From the NCBI RefSeq assembly GCF_003073045.1, contig NC_037593.1:3959525-4023524 (forward strand): a stretch of DNA of 64,000 bases, written 5' to 3'. Below are positions 36,501-49,439 of the stretch, piece by piece; the stretch's first letter is position 1; each line of letters begins with the position of its first letter. Under the pieces are notes generated by a model. That model searched no databases. It was not told the origin of the DNA and saw only the letters and a list, made by a program, of their open reading frames with translations. The DNA comes from Pomacea canaliculata. Taxonomy: Eukaryota > Mollusca > Gastropoda > Architaenioglossa > Ampullariidae. Position numbers and translations under genes: made by a program.

Positions 36501-37702
36501 GATTGGCACTCACACCACAACAACCATTTAACCAGTTTCGATTAGGCCATCTTGTTCATGGTTGCTAAATGGGTCTGATTTCACCCCTAATCACCCAATA
36601 CTTCGCATGCACAATGTTTATACCATGAGAGAAAATGAGCTAATGGAAACGAGTGGAACAATTATCTGCTGACATTTTTCTCGAACCGTTGAAATAGAAA
36701 TTGTAGTGCTCATGAAAAAATGAAAACTAATCAGAACGCACTACACATTTCTTGTGGTGTTACAGTGAAACGGGATACAAAGTTTGCTGCAGTGCACAGC
36801 ACCCCACAGTGACAAGACAATTGTATCACCATTAATAACAAAAAAATGTATACAAAATATTTTTGCACAACTCGGTTCATCGTAATCGTTCACAAATTTT
36901 TACTGCGTGTGCGAAACACTGTCTCTGCTTTGCTGTCATGCTCTTCATGATACAGGAAGAAAGTTATGATTGACTTTTACACATTAAAAGCAGCCCCATA
37001 ACCTCGAACCTTTTCCATTTATACATAATTCTGGGAAAATGCAGGATCTGTAATATCTACTACAGAAATAGTGGTGGCAACAGCGGCAGAGCATTAAATG
37101 CAACACGCATTATCACAGATTACTCACAGAAGGACCAGTGACTTCAAGCGGCAACTAAATTGTTTTCTTTGGCGAAGACGAGAAATCGGCAACCAACCGT
37201 TGCCTTTCAACCGGATATACATTATCCAATGCATGATTATACCAATTTGTCTACATACCAGTCATGTAACTATTTTACAATGTGGTCTGTCGATATAACA
37301 AAATTTCAGCTAGCTGTTGTGAGGAAGGGGTTGGGGGATAAGGAATTGTTGTTTTACGCCGAGCCAGTAACTAATATATGACAAAGCAGCCGGCGTCAGC
37401 GAAACCATGTGACCTCTGACCTAGAATTTCAGGACAGCCATGCAACTCACAATGTAATGTAAACCAGCATGAAACATGGACAGATGAACCAGACCTAAGA
37501 GTGCAAGAAAACAGAAAGCATGCAACGCTGATTGTATGTCAAATACGAAAAATACATTGGCAGGCATTCAGCCTTGTGAAGTAGTCCCGCCTTCTGAGCA
37601 CCAATATGGCGGCTAGTAGGCTTCACGCTGAGCCAGCCAGGGTCTATCAATCGGTTTCAGATCGTGCATGAGAACACCAGTTCTGTGTGATAATATTTCG
37701 CG
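33537..37702. other. Intergenic, no gene recognised
   Basis: No supported coding exon. An open frame overlaps the peptidase tail up to 33715 in another frame (ends PFMPAPPVRR); it may be the alternative reading of that exon or chance. An A-run of about 22 nt lies at 34408-34430, and AATAAA at 34622-34627 could be a distal poly(A) signal for the peptidase gene. Confidence 0.5.
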
Positions 37703-40700
37703 TTAAACGTCTACCGCTCCTCGGCGACGAAACTGGAAATCGTACACTTGGATGGCGCCGGTTGTCGTGGTAACGATTAATGCCCGTTCGCTCTGACACA
37801 AGTCCGGCGAGGCGTCGACGAAAGTGACGAGCTTCATCTCGGCGTCCGACACCTCGGCCAACGAAAAGATGACCGAGCATTGGCCGGTCTCCGTGGAGAC
37901 CACGTGCAGCCTGGCCGTCTTGCCGTCCACCACGAAGACGTTGGCGTAGCCGTCCCAGCACAAGCCCATGGGCGCCTTCAGCATCGTGTCCGCTGACCCA
38001 CCGACCCCCGAGTACGTGTGTTTGAGAGTGTTCTCCCTTGTGAAGATCTTCACGTCGTGGTTTGTCCAGTCAGAGATGCATATCTGAAGAAAGGTTGGGA
38101 CGGAGAAGAAAAATAAAATAAGATTCTCACATCATTCCATGAAATAAACGTTGGAGGATGTATCTCATCCTACACTTTCCCACTTTTCCTTTCTCGCCCT
38201 TTGACCACAATTACATTCCAACCTCGCCACAGCACCGTTTTCATCTCGACACCAGACCGTTTTTACATCGATACAAGACGATACAAGTCCATTCTTACCT
38301 CACCACCTCCACACATGTCCACACAGCGAGGGTAGGCCACGTTGGCGCAGTCGATTGCTCGCAGGATGACGCCCATGTAGTCGATGACGTGTACCTTCGG
38401 ATTGCCGAAAGGTGGACACACGCTGGCTACCAGGGAGGTGGGACTGTACGTGGCCAGTGAGGCGTAGCCGTCACGCGTAGTGAAGTGTGACCGGTACAGC
38501 AAACGGTTGCCTCCAGCGGCAACATCTACCATGCGAATTTTCTGTTCCTAAAAATAAGAAATAGGATTATGGAACGAACAGGTTTACCTTCGCACTTTTT
38601 AAACCCCACTTAGAAGTTCCAAGTAGGTCAAAGCTTGGCTCAAGGCCACAAGGTATTTTTTCTGTTTGTCTGATACAAATCAGCGTTTTAACATTTAAAA
38701 GAAAAATAATTCAAGTTGAAGCAAGATATGTCTTCCAAGTACAATGTGATCAATGTTATAAAAAAGGTTGACAGCAGAAATAAGCAAAGGGAATGCATTG
38801 TCTCTCGCACCAGCGCCGGGCGCTGTTGGATCACGTGACTCGAGTTAGGAATTCGGCAGAACCATGCGTTCGGGTTGTGAGCCCTGTTACACATTGCGAG
38901 ACAAAATGATGTGTTACAAGAAATAACAAGAAAAAAACCAAATGAAAGAAAACATTAAAACTAAAATAAAGCAAGGAAGGAGAAATAAAAAGATGTTCAT
39001 CAAATCAAGCTAACCAAATGTAATGGATTGGGGAGGGGGCGGGACAAAGTACGATGTTGGTAGACTTCGATAGAGACAGACAAGAGGAAAACATCACGGG
39101 TAGTTAGAGACAGACAAGAGGAAAACATCACGGGTAGTTCACCTTAGGGTAGGTGACGGCCAGCACTCCTGACTTTCTCAAGGCCACGTCCCAGGGTTCG
39201 GCGTCCTCCGAGAAACACATGGCATCGAGCACGCGGCCGCCGACAATATCGACGAGCTTGAGGCATTTGTTCCAGCGGTCAGTCACCACCACGCGGTCCC
39301 GGCAAACCGCCGTCAGCCCCACCACGCCCGGCATGTTCTTGACGTCACTCTCGTGCGTGGCCAGGAAGTTGCGCACGCAGACTATCTTAGGCGCACGCGC
39401 TTGGTCGCCGTCCGACACCACAATGTGGTAAGGAGGAGCGGGCGAAGTGGCGGGCGAGCGGCTGCCGCTTGTCGCCCGGCCATAGGCGGCTGAGAGCCTC
39501 GCTTCCCAGGGACGAAAACTCTTCGTCGGATGTATAGACGGAGCCACCGTTCTTGCTGTTGTCGCCGCTGTCGCTGCTTCTTGGAAGGAGTTTCGATGCT
39601 GGCGTGTCGTTGTCGTAGACTACAGTGGGGGAGGGGGTAACAGAGCAGGACTTCTCGGAGGATCGTCTCCCATGGGCGACATCGCGTTCGTCGTCAACGG
39701 ACCGCAAAGCGTGTCGTCTGCGAGCGCCTGGAGGAAAAGCCCCCTCGCTGCGAGGTCTCCGTCGGCGTGGGAGGCTTCTGCTTCTGCTCTTTGCCTCCTC
39801 AATTACCGTCGACCCAAAGTCCGGCGAGGTTGGACTTCGTCTGACAGGGGGCTGCGAGTTTTTCGGGACCTCCAGCTTTTGCCGCATGTGGTCCGTCAAA
39901 TCCGACTCCACCGTCGTGGCACCGCTTGGCGTTGCAGTCGCTGGAGCAGAGGCAGCTGCGCCAGGGGGAGAGAAACCTCTTCTGGCAATCCTTCCTTTCT
40001 GTGAAGAAAAAGAGGGGCCTAAGCCGAGGGACACATCATCCCATGCCTCATCTCCGGGGACCGACCTTTGCTGTAATAGAAGTACAGAATCCCGAGGGGC
40101 AAGGGGCGAAGAGTAGGAATTGGGATCAGAGGAGTACCTGTGCGTTCTGGGTCTGGCGCCGCTGGAATCCTGCGGCTTGCGTTCGAGAGAAAAGGTGCCA
40201 AAGGTCAGTTTGCGAAAGAGTGTCTCGAAGGTTTTGTCCGGGTAGAAGACGATCTCGCTGAGTGTACTGTCCTTGCGGGTGCTCTCCATGACCTGCTCCT
40301 GCTTCTTCAGCTCCTCCTCAACGTCGTTCAGCGCCGTCAGACCGTCCAGCGTCGAGCAGGCGCCTCCTTCCACGTTCGACAGCGTTTCCGCCATTTTGTC
40401 GAACACCTGGCTGACCTCCAGCGCGCGCTCCTTCACCCCCGACAGGCGGCGTCGCTCTCTGTCTACCAGCATGTCCAGCTGCCGCCCCAGCTCGCGCTTC
40501 TGCTCCAGAACCATCAGCTCCAGCTTGGTTTTGACCTCACTGACAGCTGCCTCGGTCTGTAACTGCAGCTGCTCCTTCTTGGAGTTCAGTTCTGTCACGT
40601 GACTGTTGACCTTGTCCATGAGACCTTCCAGCCTGATCTGCCACGCGAAGTTAGGCCAGAGTTAACACTCCAGTGCTTTTGTAATAAGCCGATTAGTCAG

Positions 40701-42327
40701 AAAGCTTCCGGTAAGTCGAATTATTAAAATAGGATGAAATTGTATATCGAAAATAGGAAGGTAAGGTATTTATTAAGAATTTAGAAACTGTTATTTTACA
40801 AAAAAATTATTGTAATCGTGGTTGATTTCGTACCTTCAGCAAATCGAAATCTTGCTTCAGCTTCAGTTTGCGCTCGTCAGCAATGGCGCGAGAATCTCGC
40901 TCCGACACGTGATACTGGATGCAATCCAAGTGCGTCTGCACGCAGCACTCCTCGCACACGCTGCGCCGTTTCTGTGTGCAGTAAGCTGCTAGTGCCATCT
41001 GCGGGGAAGAGAGAGCTTTTAAAGGCCTTCTTCGACCGGAACCATGTTCTCGAACATTCCACTATGTATGACAATCGTAAACTCGACAGTCGATGGAACG
41101 TAAGGAAAGTAAGGCACAGACAAGGGAGGCTTTTCCTTAAATAGATAAAACTAATGTTTTTAATATGCCGTTCATATTGTCTTTCCTTGTTCCAATTAAA
41201 CATGATTTCTTGATCTTGGTAGGAAACCTCTGTAAAATTGAAACCCATCTATAGAAATCGTGAGATGAAAAGGCAGACTTCTGGTGACAGTTGGGACCGC
41301 AATCCCCGGTATTTCAATGTTCGCTATGACGAGTTTTTAAAAATTCCCCATCTCGCTACTGGAAACACTATAAGAACCAGAACCAGGGTCTGAAAGTTTG
41401 ATCTGGCAGTTTGACCTGGGTGAGAATGTGGATAAACTGGTGATGGCTGCGTCACCATGGTTACCTTCGCGTGTTTAGTACAAATTGCTTTCGCGGTGGT
41501 CTCCCCGTTGAAGACGGAGTTACTCATGTGGCCGGAGGACGCCATGGTCTGCAGTTTGCTGCTCAGCTGAGACAGGAAAAAATTGGTCGGGAAGGAGTCG
41601 GCCCATGTACGTGCCTGCAAAGATGCAGATTACAAAAAAGGCAAATTATTACCACGTGACCAATAACAGACGTATTACATGATCTGAGGAAGAAACCAGA
41701 AAAACGCGACTCTCTCTCTTTCTTTTTCCCCTCTCTCCTCCTCCCCCTTTCCCGGTGGGGAGTGGGGTTTGAAAAGTTCTGAAACATAAGTTTTTCAAAC
41801 TGTTTTACAGTTGTTAGCTATTTCTAGGGTAATATAAGAGGTTGAATGAAGAAAATACTAACAATTTTCCTTGTCTATATATTATTAAAATGTCTTCAGA
41901 TACATATGTTTGTAACGATCTCAAGAAAAAAAGCAGATGATCTCAATTATGTCCAAAAAAAAAATAAGACTTAGAATTTCTCTAGGAATGTAACAGAGAA
42001 TTATTATTTAGTTCTCGGTCTGAAAATCGCTCTAATATAGAGCTTCGTCAATTCTCACAAAATCTCCCCATGGCCGAGATTCGATTCCAAGAAAGAACCA
42101 TAAGCAGGAAAGTGTTACCTCGCCGCGCAGCTCGGGTTGAATGGGTTTCTGCAGAAAGGACATGGGAACCAGTCGGTCCCAGTCTCCGCGATCTTGCCGG
42201 TGATGTATTTGAAGAGACAGCCCCGGCAGAAGGTGTGCAGACATGGCAGCTGCTTGGGATCCCTGTACTCTTCGAAGCATATATTGCAGATGAGAAAGTC
42301 ATCGCGTAGTTCTTCCACGAAATTCAT
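37703..42327 (-). CDS. TRIM-type RING/B-box/coiled-coil protein with NHL-like C-terminus (probable E3 ubiquitin ligase)
   Basis: Exons, in order: 42327-42119, 41614-41465, 40998-40834, 40637-39143, 38547-38299, 38083-37703. The start at 42327 (MNFVEELRDDFLICNICFEE) is chosen because it directly precedes the RING. The RING uses CNIC, CLHTFC, CRGC and CPFC to bind zinc and recruit an E2. ICTKHAK with AYCTQKRRSVCEECC and HLDC forms the B-box across the exon 2/3 junction. Exon 4 begins with about 110 residues of coiled coil, then a Ser/Arg/Pro-rich linker. The last three exons resemble NHL/beta-propeller repeats (VVVTDRWNKCLKLVD, HVIDYMGVILRAID, VFVVDGKTARLHVV). Exons 1 and 4 each need a one-base correction for the splice phases to agree; corrected length is about 882 residues. 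Closest named relatives are TRIM-NHL proteins; the orthologue is not determined. Confidence 0.88.
39071..39138. repeat. Perfect 34-bp tandem duplication beside a splice donor
   Basis: TAGAGACAGACAAGAGGAAA followed by ACATCACGGGTAGT occurs at 39071-39104 and again at 39105-39138 with no mismatch. It lies in the TRIM intron immediately after the exon 4 donor (minus strand, 39142). Recent by its identity. Confidence 0.9.
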
Positions 42328-42439
42328 GGCGAAAGATGTTTTCCACAGACTCAAGGATGGAGACTTGTTGCGACCGACATGACAGTCTCCGGTCGTCTGC
42401 GTTGTGCAGGGGACGTAACCCTTCAGACCATTTTCCACA

Positions 42440-45400
42440 TGAGAGTTCTCTGCCCCTGTATCACGTGTCCGTCACACTGTGTCATTATTTTGAAGTTGTT
42501 TGCTCTGACAGATAAAATGCCTTGCTTCTTATTTATTGCTGGGGTACTTCTCTGCCACATTCAGCAGCTGGAAAATTTTTATGAAACCGAGAAGAGCGCA
42601 GCCTGATGCTCCGGTGTGTATGTGTGTGTGTCCGCTGGTTTCCTGCTGTTAATCTCTCAGAACTTCTGTTTGTATTTCATTTGGTAAATAATGTCTTGCA
42701 CACCTCGGTATACGGCCACATCACTGAGAGCACCTCGCCAACTTTCAGAAACCCTGAAACATAACATTCAGGTGTGGTTAAACAGTATTTCCCGTAAAGT
42801 TCGCGCTGTTCATTGTTAAGCTCAGTCACAATAAAAGGAACAAGACAAGGACATCAGGATGTTGGCTTGGGACGTAGGCTGTCAACTTGACTTCTTATTT
42901 TGCAAACAGGTAGCCGACATGATTTAATTGAAATTTATGGAGCACACGAACAACACACGCATTAAGCAAGATGACGCACCCGGGGGCATCAAGTGCGCTC
43001 TGACAGCGAATAAACTTGCTTTTGACCTACGAGACTCATTTAAAGGGAAAAGAAAGGTGTGTATAAAGGCCGAACTTTTAGTTTATGGCGGAAAGAGTGG
43101 TTCGACCCCAGGGAGGGAGCGCGCAGTGCTAGTGTCACCTGAAACTCTTTAGTTACTTTCGACCGAGACAGAAAACACTAACAAACACTTGAATGTAAAA
43201 AAATAAGTGTAGTAAAGAAAAATATTCAACATGCAAAATGATTAACGCATTCTGCAGACTTACATTAAAACACATAAAAAGCATTATTCCCCTTAAAGAC
43301 AAAAGTCTTTCGCTGCAGTCACTTCTGTAGAAAGTCCTCCACGCACACACCACCACCACCACACACTACCACTTGTACTGGCGTTAGACGGTTAGAGAGG
43401 ATATTCTAATCGGACATGATATGGAACCTCAGCATCTATCATTTAAACACAGCTTACCTTAACCCTGACTTGCTTTCCCCTTTAAAAATAAATTTGAAGT
43501 AACTACCTAGATTCACTTTCAAGTGTAAGGGTTCTCGTGCTTCGTGTGACCTATCTACCTGCCAACCTCCATGTGTGTCTATCTGGTTATCAGTTACCAA
43601 AGATGAGAAATCACGACAGCAACGCACCCCTGTTGCCCATGTTCACTGCTGTATAGGTGTGCTTAAAAAATAGAATTTTAGCCTGAAGACTTTTTCTGTA
43701 AACTAGTTGTATTCTTCTCTTGTAAGTCCTCAGATGTACGCTTTAATCTCCACCAATCTCAAGGAAAATATTGGAATCAGAATTCACCAATAATTATTTT
43801 TTTGTTTTTATTTCAGACATCTAAACAGCCTCTTATAGTGTTTTAAAATATAGAATATCTGATAGCAGTTTGTGACTGGTATTTGTATGTATACACTGGT
43901 GTTAATGGAGAGTGGATGTGGATGGGCCAGACGTGGGTAAAGTGACCTTTCCAGGCGGCCCATAATTTATGTCTTCATCTCTGATAGGTTTGGCCAAGTT
44001 ACGACTTATTATTACTATCTACTCCTCTTGGTCAAGGGACAATTTTTTTAAAGACTCTTAGAAGCACCTCGGCCTAGTGCCGAACTCGTGTGACGATAAT
44101 CTGAAAGATTCAAAAGATTTTTCTTTCAAATGACTGAGTGCACTACAGGGTTCACTTTAATTAAGGATAAATTTCCTCCCTTACCCACCCCCCTCCACAC
44201 ACACACATATTTCTGTTCAGGAGATACGTATACAAACATCACCATGCACAGAAATAGGTCAAAAGCCCTTGACATCACGAGAGGGCAAGACGTGCGTGCA
44301 TCCTCAAGAAGAAAGAAGGGCCGCCATTTACATGTGGTATGTGGGCTTATCTCCACAACATAGACATTAATGTCACAGAAGAGAAGACAGATGTCCCTCA
44401 CACTTTTTCTTTTGTCCTTTAAATGTGAGCGCGCATGTCTTTGTGTCGGTTGGTGTATTGTGTATTCTTCGTGCTTTAACCTACATATATATATAAACAC
44501 CTAACGTACATATAAGGATATAACCTTTTTTATTTCACTCCCCCTTGTCACGAGTCTCTGTTCAGCTCAACAAAAAAGAAAGTTTGGAGTTCTCTCTCTC
44601 GTCATGCTGGCCTGGCTGAAGCACACAGACATAAATCTCTACTCGTGTGCCAGGCTGTGACAACAAACAAGACAAAGCGTGCCAGACAGGAGTGCCACGT
44701 GACTGTGTAGAGTGGCTGTCTGGCCCCTTTAATGGCAGGTGACCTCAGTAGCTTCAAAGTAACCTTTAAATCTTGCTGCAGGTGTCAAAAGATTGGGTGA
44801 TGGATGAATGCATGAACTTTTTATGTTGTAGTTTGTCTGCATGCATCACTTATGTCGATGGCTGGATGATAGACTGAGGAATCAAGGTGTATAAACTGAT
44901 ACATAATGTGTTTATTTTATCATACACTATAGTTTTATTACATAGGTTGCTTATACAGATACACGCATTATAGTCCGATATCAATATAACCTTTTATAAT
45001 ACAATTCTTGTAATAAAATTCACTTTTATTTTTGTCATGAATTTCAGCAATGCTTGTCTATTTTTATACATACAAGAAAATGTCGGCAACTAGACTGTCA
45101 AGTGTAGCAAACTGTATTCAATCCACCCGACAGTGAGCACACAGTAAGCGACCTGGAGCTTTTCAGTCCATTGTACACTCGCCATGCAGATGTACCCGAG
45201 ATCAGCTTTAAAAGCGGCGATGAAACTTCTAGAGGAATGTTAATGGCAAATGATTTAGTGAAGGATCCGCCTGAGTGCACAGAGGTCAGCAGAGTAAGTG
45301 TTAAAGTGATTTCATGCCAACAGAAGACTGACCACCTAGAAAACTGTAAAACTCTCGGTTATGCAGTAGAGACACCTGTAAACACTATTGCTTTAATGTT

Positions 45401-48400
45401 CATGCCGCCGATAAATTGATTAAAAAAAGTCTTTGTGTCTTGTGCAATCGAGCAATGAAATGGAAGTCGTCGCTGTAGAGTCAAGGATCGCGAGGTAAAT
45501 GAAAGTCTTAGCAACAGCGAAACTGAATATACATATATGTCAACGACTATATATGTCTACTACACCTTGGAGCATAAGTAGTATCGCAGGTACTTCCTGG
45601 TCACAGGATTTGTGTCGCAGTATTTTCGTATCGTTGCGAAGGCTTATCGTTGGAGATCTACACAGGGCCGCGCCAGGTGTGTTACCTGTCATCTCACCTT
45701 CTGCAGCGCAATGACATCATTATTATCCCGTGGCTAAGGTCAGGTGTACCGACTGTATCTGATTATCCCTCGCGACGAGGCTAAATTATAACAACCCATA
45801 CATTGTATTTGTTTTAGTGTTATTTCCATAAAATTTTTTGATAATTCATTCGTCATATAAAACACTCCCCACCCTCCAAGTTTGCACCGGGTGGGGTGTG
45901 TGTGAGAACGGGATCTTGCACAAAGAGGATTCTCGGTGGGTTTTGCTTCAGGATTTGACAACCACTTGATGCCACCTCTCGGTAATCACATATATTCACC
46001 ATGGAGACTGTGTACAGACACATCTATAAAGCCACTCCTAGCAAGGTTCCCTGTCTCTATTTAAAGTAACATGCTTGAGTTCTTGCAGACATGTCACGCC
46101 TGACCTCGAGTGACCTGTTTACACCCGACACGAATGGTAAACTGTAATTTTGAAACCGCAGGCCATAGGACTTCTCTAACTGGAAAAAAGTGTCTTACAG
46201 TTTAAAAAAAACTCATTAGTATAATTACTTGTTTATTTCTGTCTTTTCTTGCAAACTTGCAGATGTATCTTAAAGCCTCGATGTTTAATATACAGTATAT
46301 ATCTATATAGCTATACTTCATCTGTATACATGTAACATATCGCGAGACGTTGCAGTTCCTATAATAGGATAGTGGTAATGGCGGTGGTAATGCTGAAGCA
46401 GATGTTACCAATCGATGATCGAGTCATTAACGATTTCACTGCACGTGTTGACGGTGTACATGGTGATGGAGAAGTTCACATCGGTGCAATCGACTGATCG
46501 TACATTGTCAGTGTGTGTGGACGGATGTAAGGAACGGGTGGCTGTGTGAGGGGTCATGATGACTTTTACAGAACACATCACAAGACAGGTCCGGGTGCTG
46601 TACCTGGGGCTCTTGGGACCTAAGCGAGTACAGACTGGATGTTACAGGTTAACGGCTCTCCTGTAATAAAACCCGGGTACGTCCGTACGATCCATTGTCC
46701 TGTTGTCACATGCCTCCTGACAGCAGTGGTGTGTGTGTTGCTGGGGTAGGTGTACACTGGGTGACATTTATATACGAAAACATATCAAATTCCACTATTA
46801 ACAGTCAGTGTGTTCAAGTTCAAAACATACAGATCAGAACAGCCAATGAAAATAGTTGGAAAGGTGGGACCACTGCAACATCGCTCTCCCACCTCTCTGT
46901 TCTAACGGTTCCTCTCCTCACCTCTAGCTTCACGTTGGGGTGGATGGTCACCCATAACATTTAAAGGTTATAAATGTCAATAGCCCCTTTTACAACAATA
47001 AAAGAGGAGGAACTTAATCACCCCTTCCCTTGAGAAATAAAAGTCTGGACGAATTAATCGAAAGTGGATGAATATTTATTTATAATCCAAGCTGGTTCAG
47101 TAAGCGTTAGAAACGTTGTTTCTTGCAGACAGTGTAACCCTCACAGCTCTCTGTGAATTTGATGGAAAACATATTTGCATGTCAATGGCACGTGATTTGT
47201 ATTTTTCTGTTCGTCCTCTGCATCGTCTGCTGAGACAAGAACCCAAAGGCCTGTGAACAAGTCCGCTATCGGCACCAGGCACCTCTGGAGGCATTTCTTT
47301 CCCCAAGTCAAGAAAATATACAGAAGATATTGCCAGACCGCTTCGACTATCACGAACTTGTATTAGTGGACTGCTGGCAGACGAGTTTTTCCAGTTAACT
47401 ACTAAAACGAGGCATTAGACTACAAAGCTTCCGGTCTAGTCACGTTCTTTGTTTAGGCTCGCCGAGACTAACAGAGGAAAACTTGGCAAGAGGCTAAGGT
47501 TGGTCTCGGCAGACAGACAGCAGTCCACTACACACGTCCGTGGACTAACTGAATTACTGCATACGTCATCGTGTCTTGAAAACGAGGTTCGACTATAGTC
47601 TCACTTTTTTCATTCTTTTTGACCTGTTTGCTGTCTTACAGCAGTTCGGTAAAGTTTATATTTCAAAGGAAAGCGGTGTCACGGTGGAGAACTATGCAAG
47701 TTTGTCTGATTCTCATCAAATTTGGCCAAAATATTCTTGTCATCTGTGATTAGATCAAGGGCATTGTTTGTTTGGAGTTTATTGATGTTTATTTTTTCTA
47801 CACCTAAATGCTATCAGTGACTCTATATGCAAAACAAAAAAAAAAAAAAAAAAAAAACTGTCCAAAATAAATTTCAATATACTTCTACCAAACCGAGCAA
47901 ATTTGGGGGCCATATTTTGAGAGACTAACCCTTAAGAGCGCAGATACAGGGAAGGAGGGGGAAAGGGAGCAAACGAGGCGCGTGACGGTTGACACCACCT
48001 AATTTTTTTTTTTCTCCCTCGAAACATCGTCCCCGACCATGTAGCTGTCAACCTGTCCAGTTAGACAGGGGCCATCAAGCCAGGTACCCACCCTGGCTAG
48101 TTCCATTCAAAAAATATTTATCAAAATTACTAATTATTCATGCAAGGTGGAGAGGAGGTAGAATTTATCAGCAGTTCACCGAATTAACGTCCTCGTCACT
48201 CATTTCCGACAAAACGCAAGCACACAATCCCTTATCTAAACCTCACGACTCAGAAACAAATTAACAAAGGCGAGAAAGCTTGATATACTTGTAACAGTGC
48301 TCATGATCTCTACTTATGTCCTATATCTCGCAGAAAGAAATTGCTCCAATTTGCTCGTGAGCTCAACTTCGAGTAATCCTCGCTGAACAGGTTCCTGAAG

Positions 48401-49150
48401 TTTAGTGCATACCTTCTACAGTTCGCTTAGGAAAAGAAAAGCATTTGTCCACCTATCAACAAATCCTCTCTGCACCAAACTTTTAAGATAAGATTCAGTC
48501 TTGCCGAGACTAATGAACAAAACAGAAAAAGCAAAACACAAGCAGATGGGGGAGTGGTGATCAGACTTACCAGCAGGTGAGATCAGACGGACGGCGCTGA
48601 GTACTGAAGGTCCCTTTGAATCCACACAGTCACCTCCAGGGCGCCATGCGTGTAGTCTCACCGCCATAAATACACACCTGCCTGGTGAGCTGTTAGATCG
48701 CGTGTCACCCCGTTGCACACGCTCCAGGTGGAATTATATAGCTGTACAAAAGTGATACGCACGTGCGACGGGCACTTTTTTCTTTGCAATGGTCAGTGAC
48801 TATGGGTGTACGTGCTTCTCTGTCATACGGTATCGCTACCTACAGCCTCTTGTATCTTGTAAAGTGCATGTGATGTTTAAATCTCATTATTATTATTCAG
48901 GGACTTTTTACTTTCTTGATGTCAAAATAATTTTACAAGAACGAAGGAACGATTGTCTATGACATCGTCAATACCTCGCGATGAGTGTCAACTCACGCAC
49001 GCACGCAATCGTTCTAACAATACTGTATAGGCTAGAAGGGAGAAGAGCGACAAGATAGAAAGTTATTTATAAGAATCGGGGTAATCGCCAGCACATGCAT
49101 AGAAAGGTAAAAGGTCACCCCAAAGAGGGAGGTGTTAGAGATCGTATTTT
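42440..49150. other. Intergenic, no gene recognised
   Basis: No exon with recognisable protein similarity or a convincing splice chain. Contains AT-rich sequence, short TATA and CACA microsatellites and the dispersed repeat copy at 47351-47465. Confidence 0.5.
47351..47465 (+). repeat. Dispersed repeat, copy 2 of 2
   Basis: Homologous to 29898-30015 in the same orientation, from CACGAACTTGTATTAG to GTTTAGGCTCGCCGA. Flanking similarity stops at both ends. Here it is not followed by an ATG and donor. Confidence 0.75.
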
Positions 49151-49189
49151 TCTCGGGGTCAGTGCCTATCTCCTCTATCTTGCTGCCTT

Positions 49190-49322
49190 ACCTTCCACAA
49201 CCCCCTAATGAGACAGGAATTCCCGAAAGCTATGTCAGATTGGAGGGGAAGGGGAAGCTCGATGCCCCCACACGGGTATCGTACCTTCGGGTTTGGACGC
49301 CAGCGCTCTAACCACTCAGCAA
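49190..49322 (-). mobile_element. tRNA-derived SINE
   Basis: On the minus strand GCTGAGTGGTTAGAGCGCTGG (49320-49300) is a clear tRNA-like A box, and GGTACGATACC (49285-49275) is a degenerate B box at tRNA spacing. A non-tRNA body (GGGGGCATCGAGCTTCCCC and onward) continues to about 49190. The strong A box without a foldable full tRNA argues for a SINE rather than a tRNA gene. Confidence 0.65.
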
Positions 49323-49439
49323 GAAAGGTGGAGAGTTTTTTTACAAGGACAATGAGAGAAAAGCGTGACACAAACAGATAACAATGTAATTCAACGAGGA
49401 AACAATTGATTAACCTTTCCTCCGGCATTTTTGCATTGT

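Noticed and set aside
49190-49322. tRNA gene
   Set aside because: A box is good but the B box is degenerate and no acceptor stem or cloverleaf closes; SINE is the better explanation.
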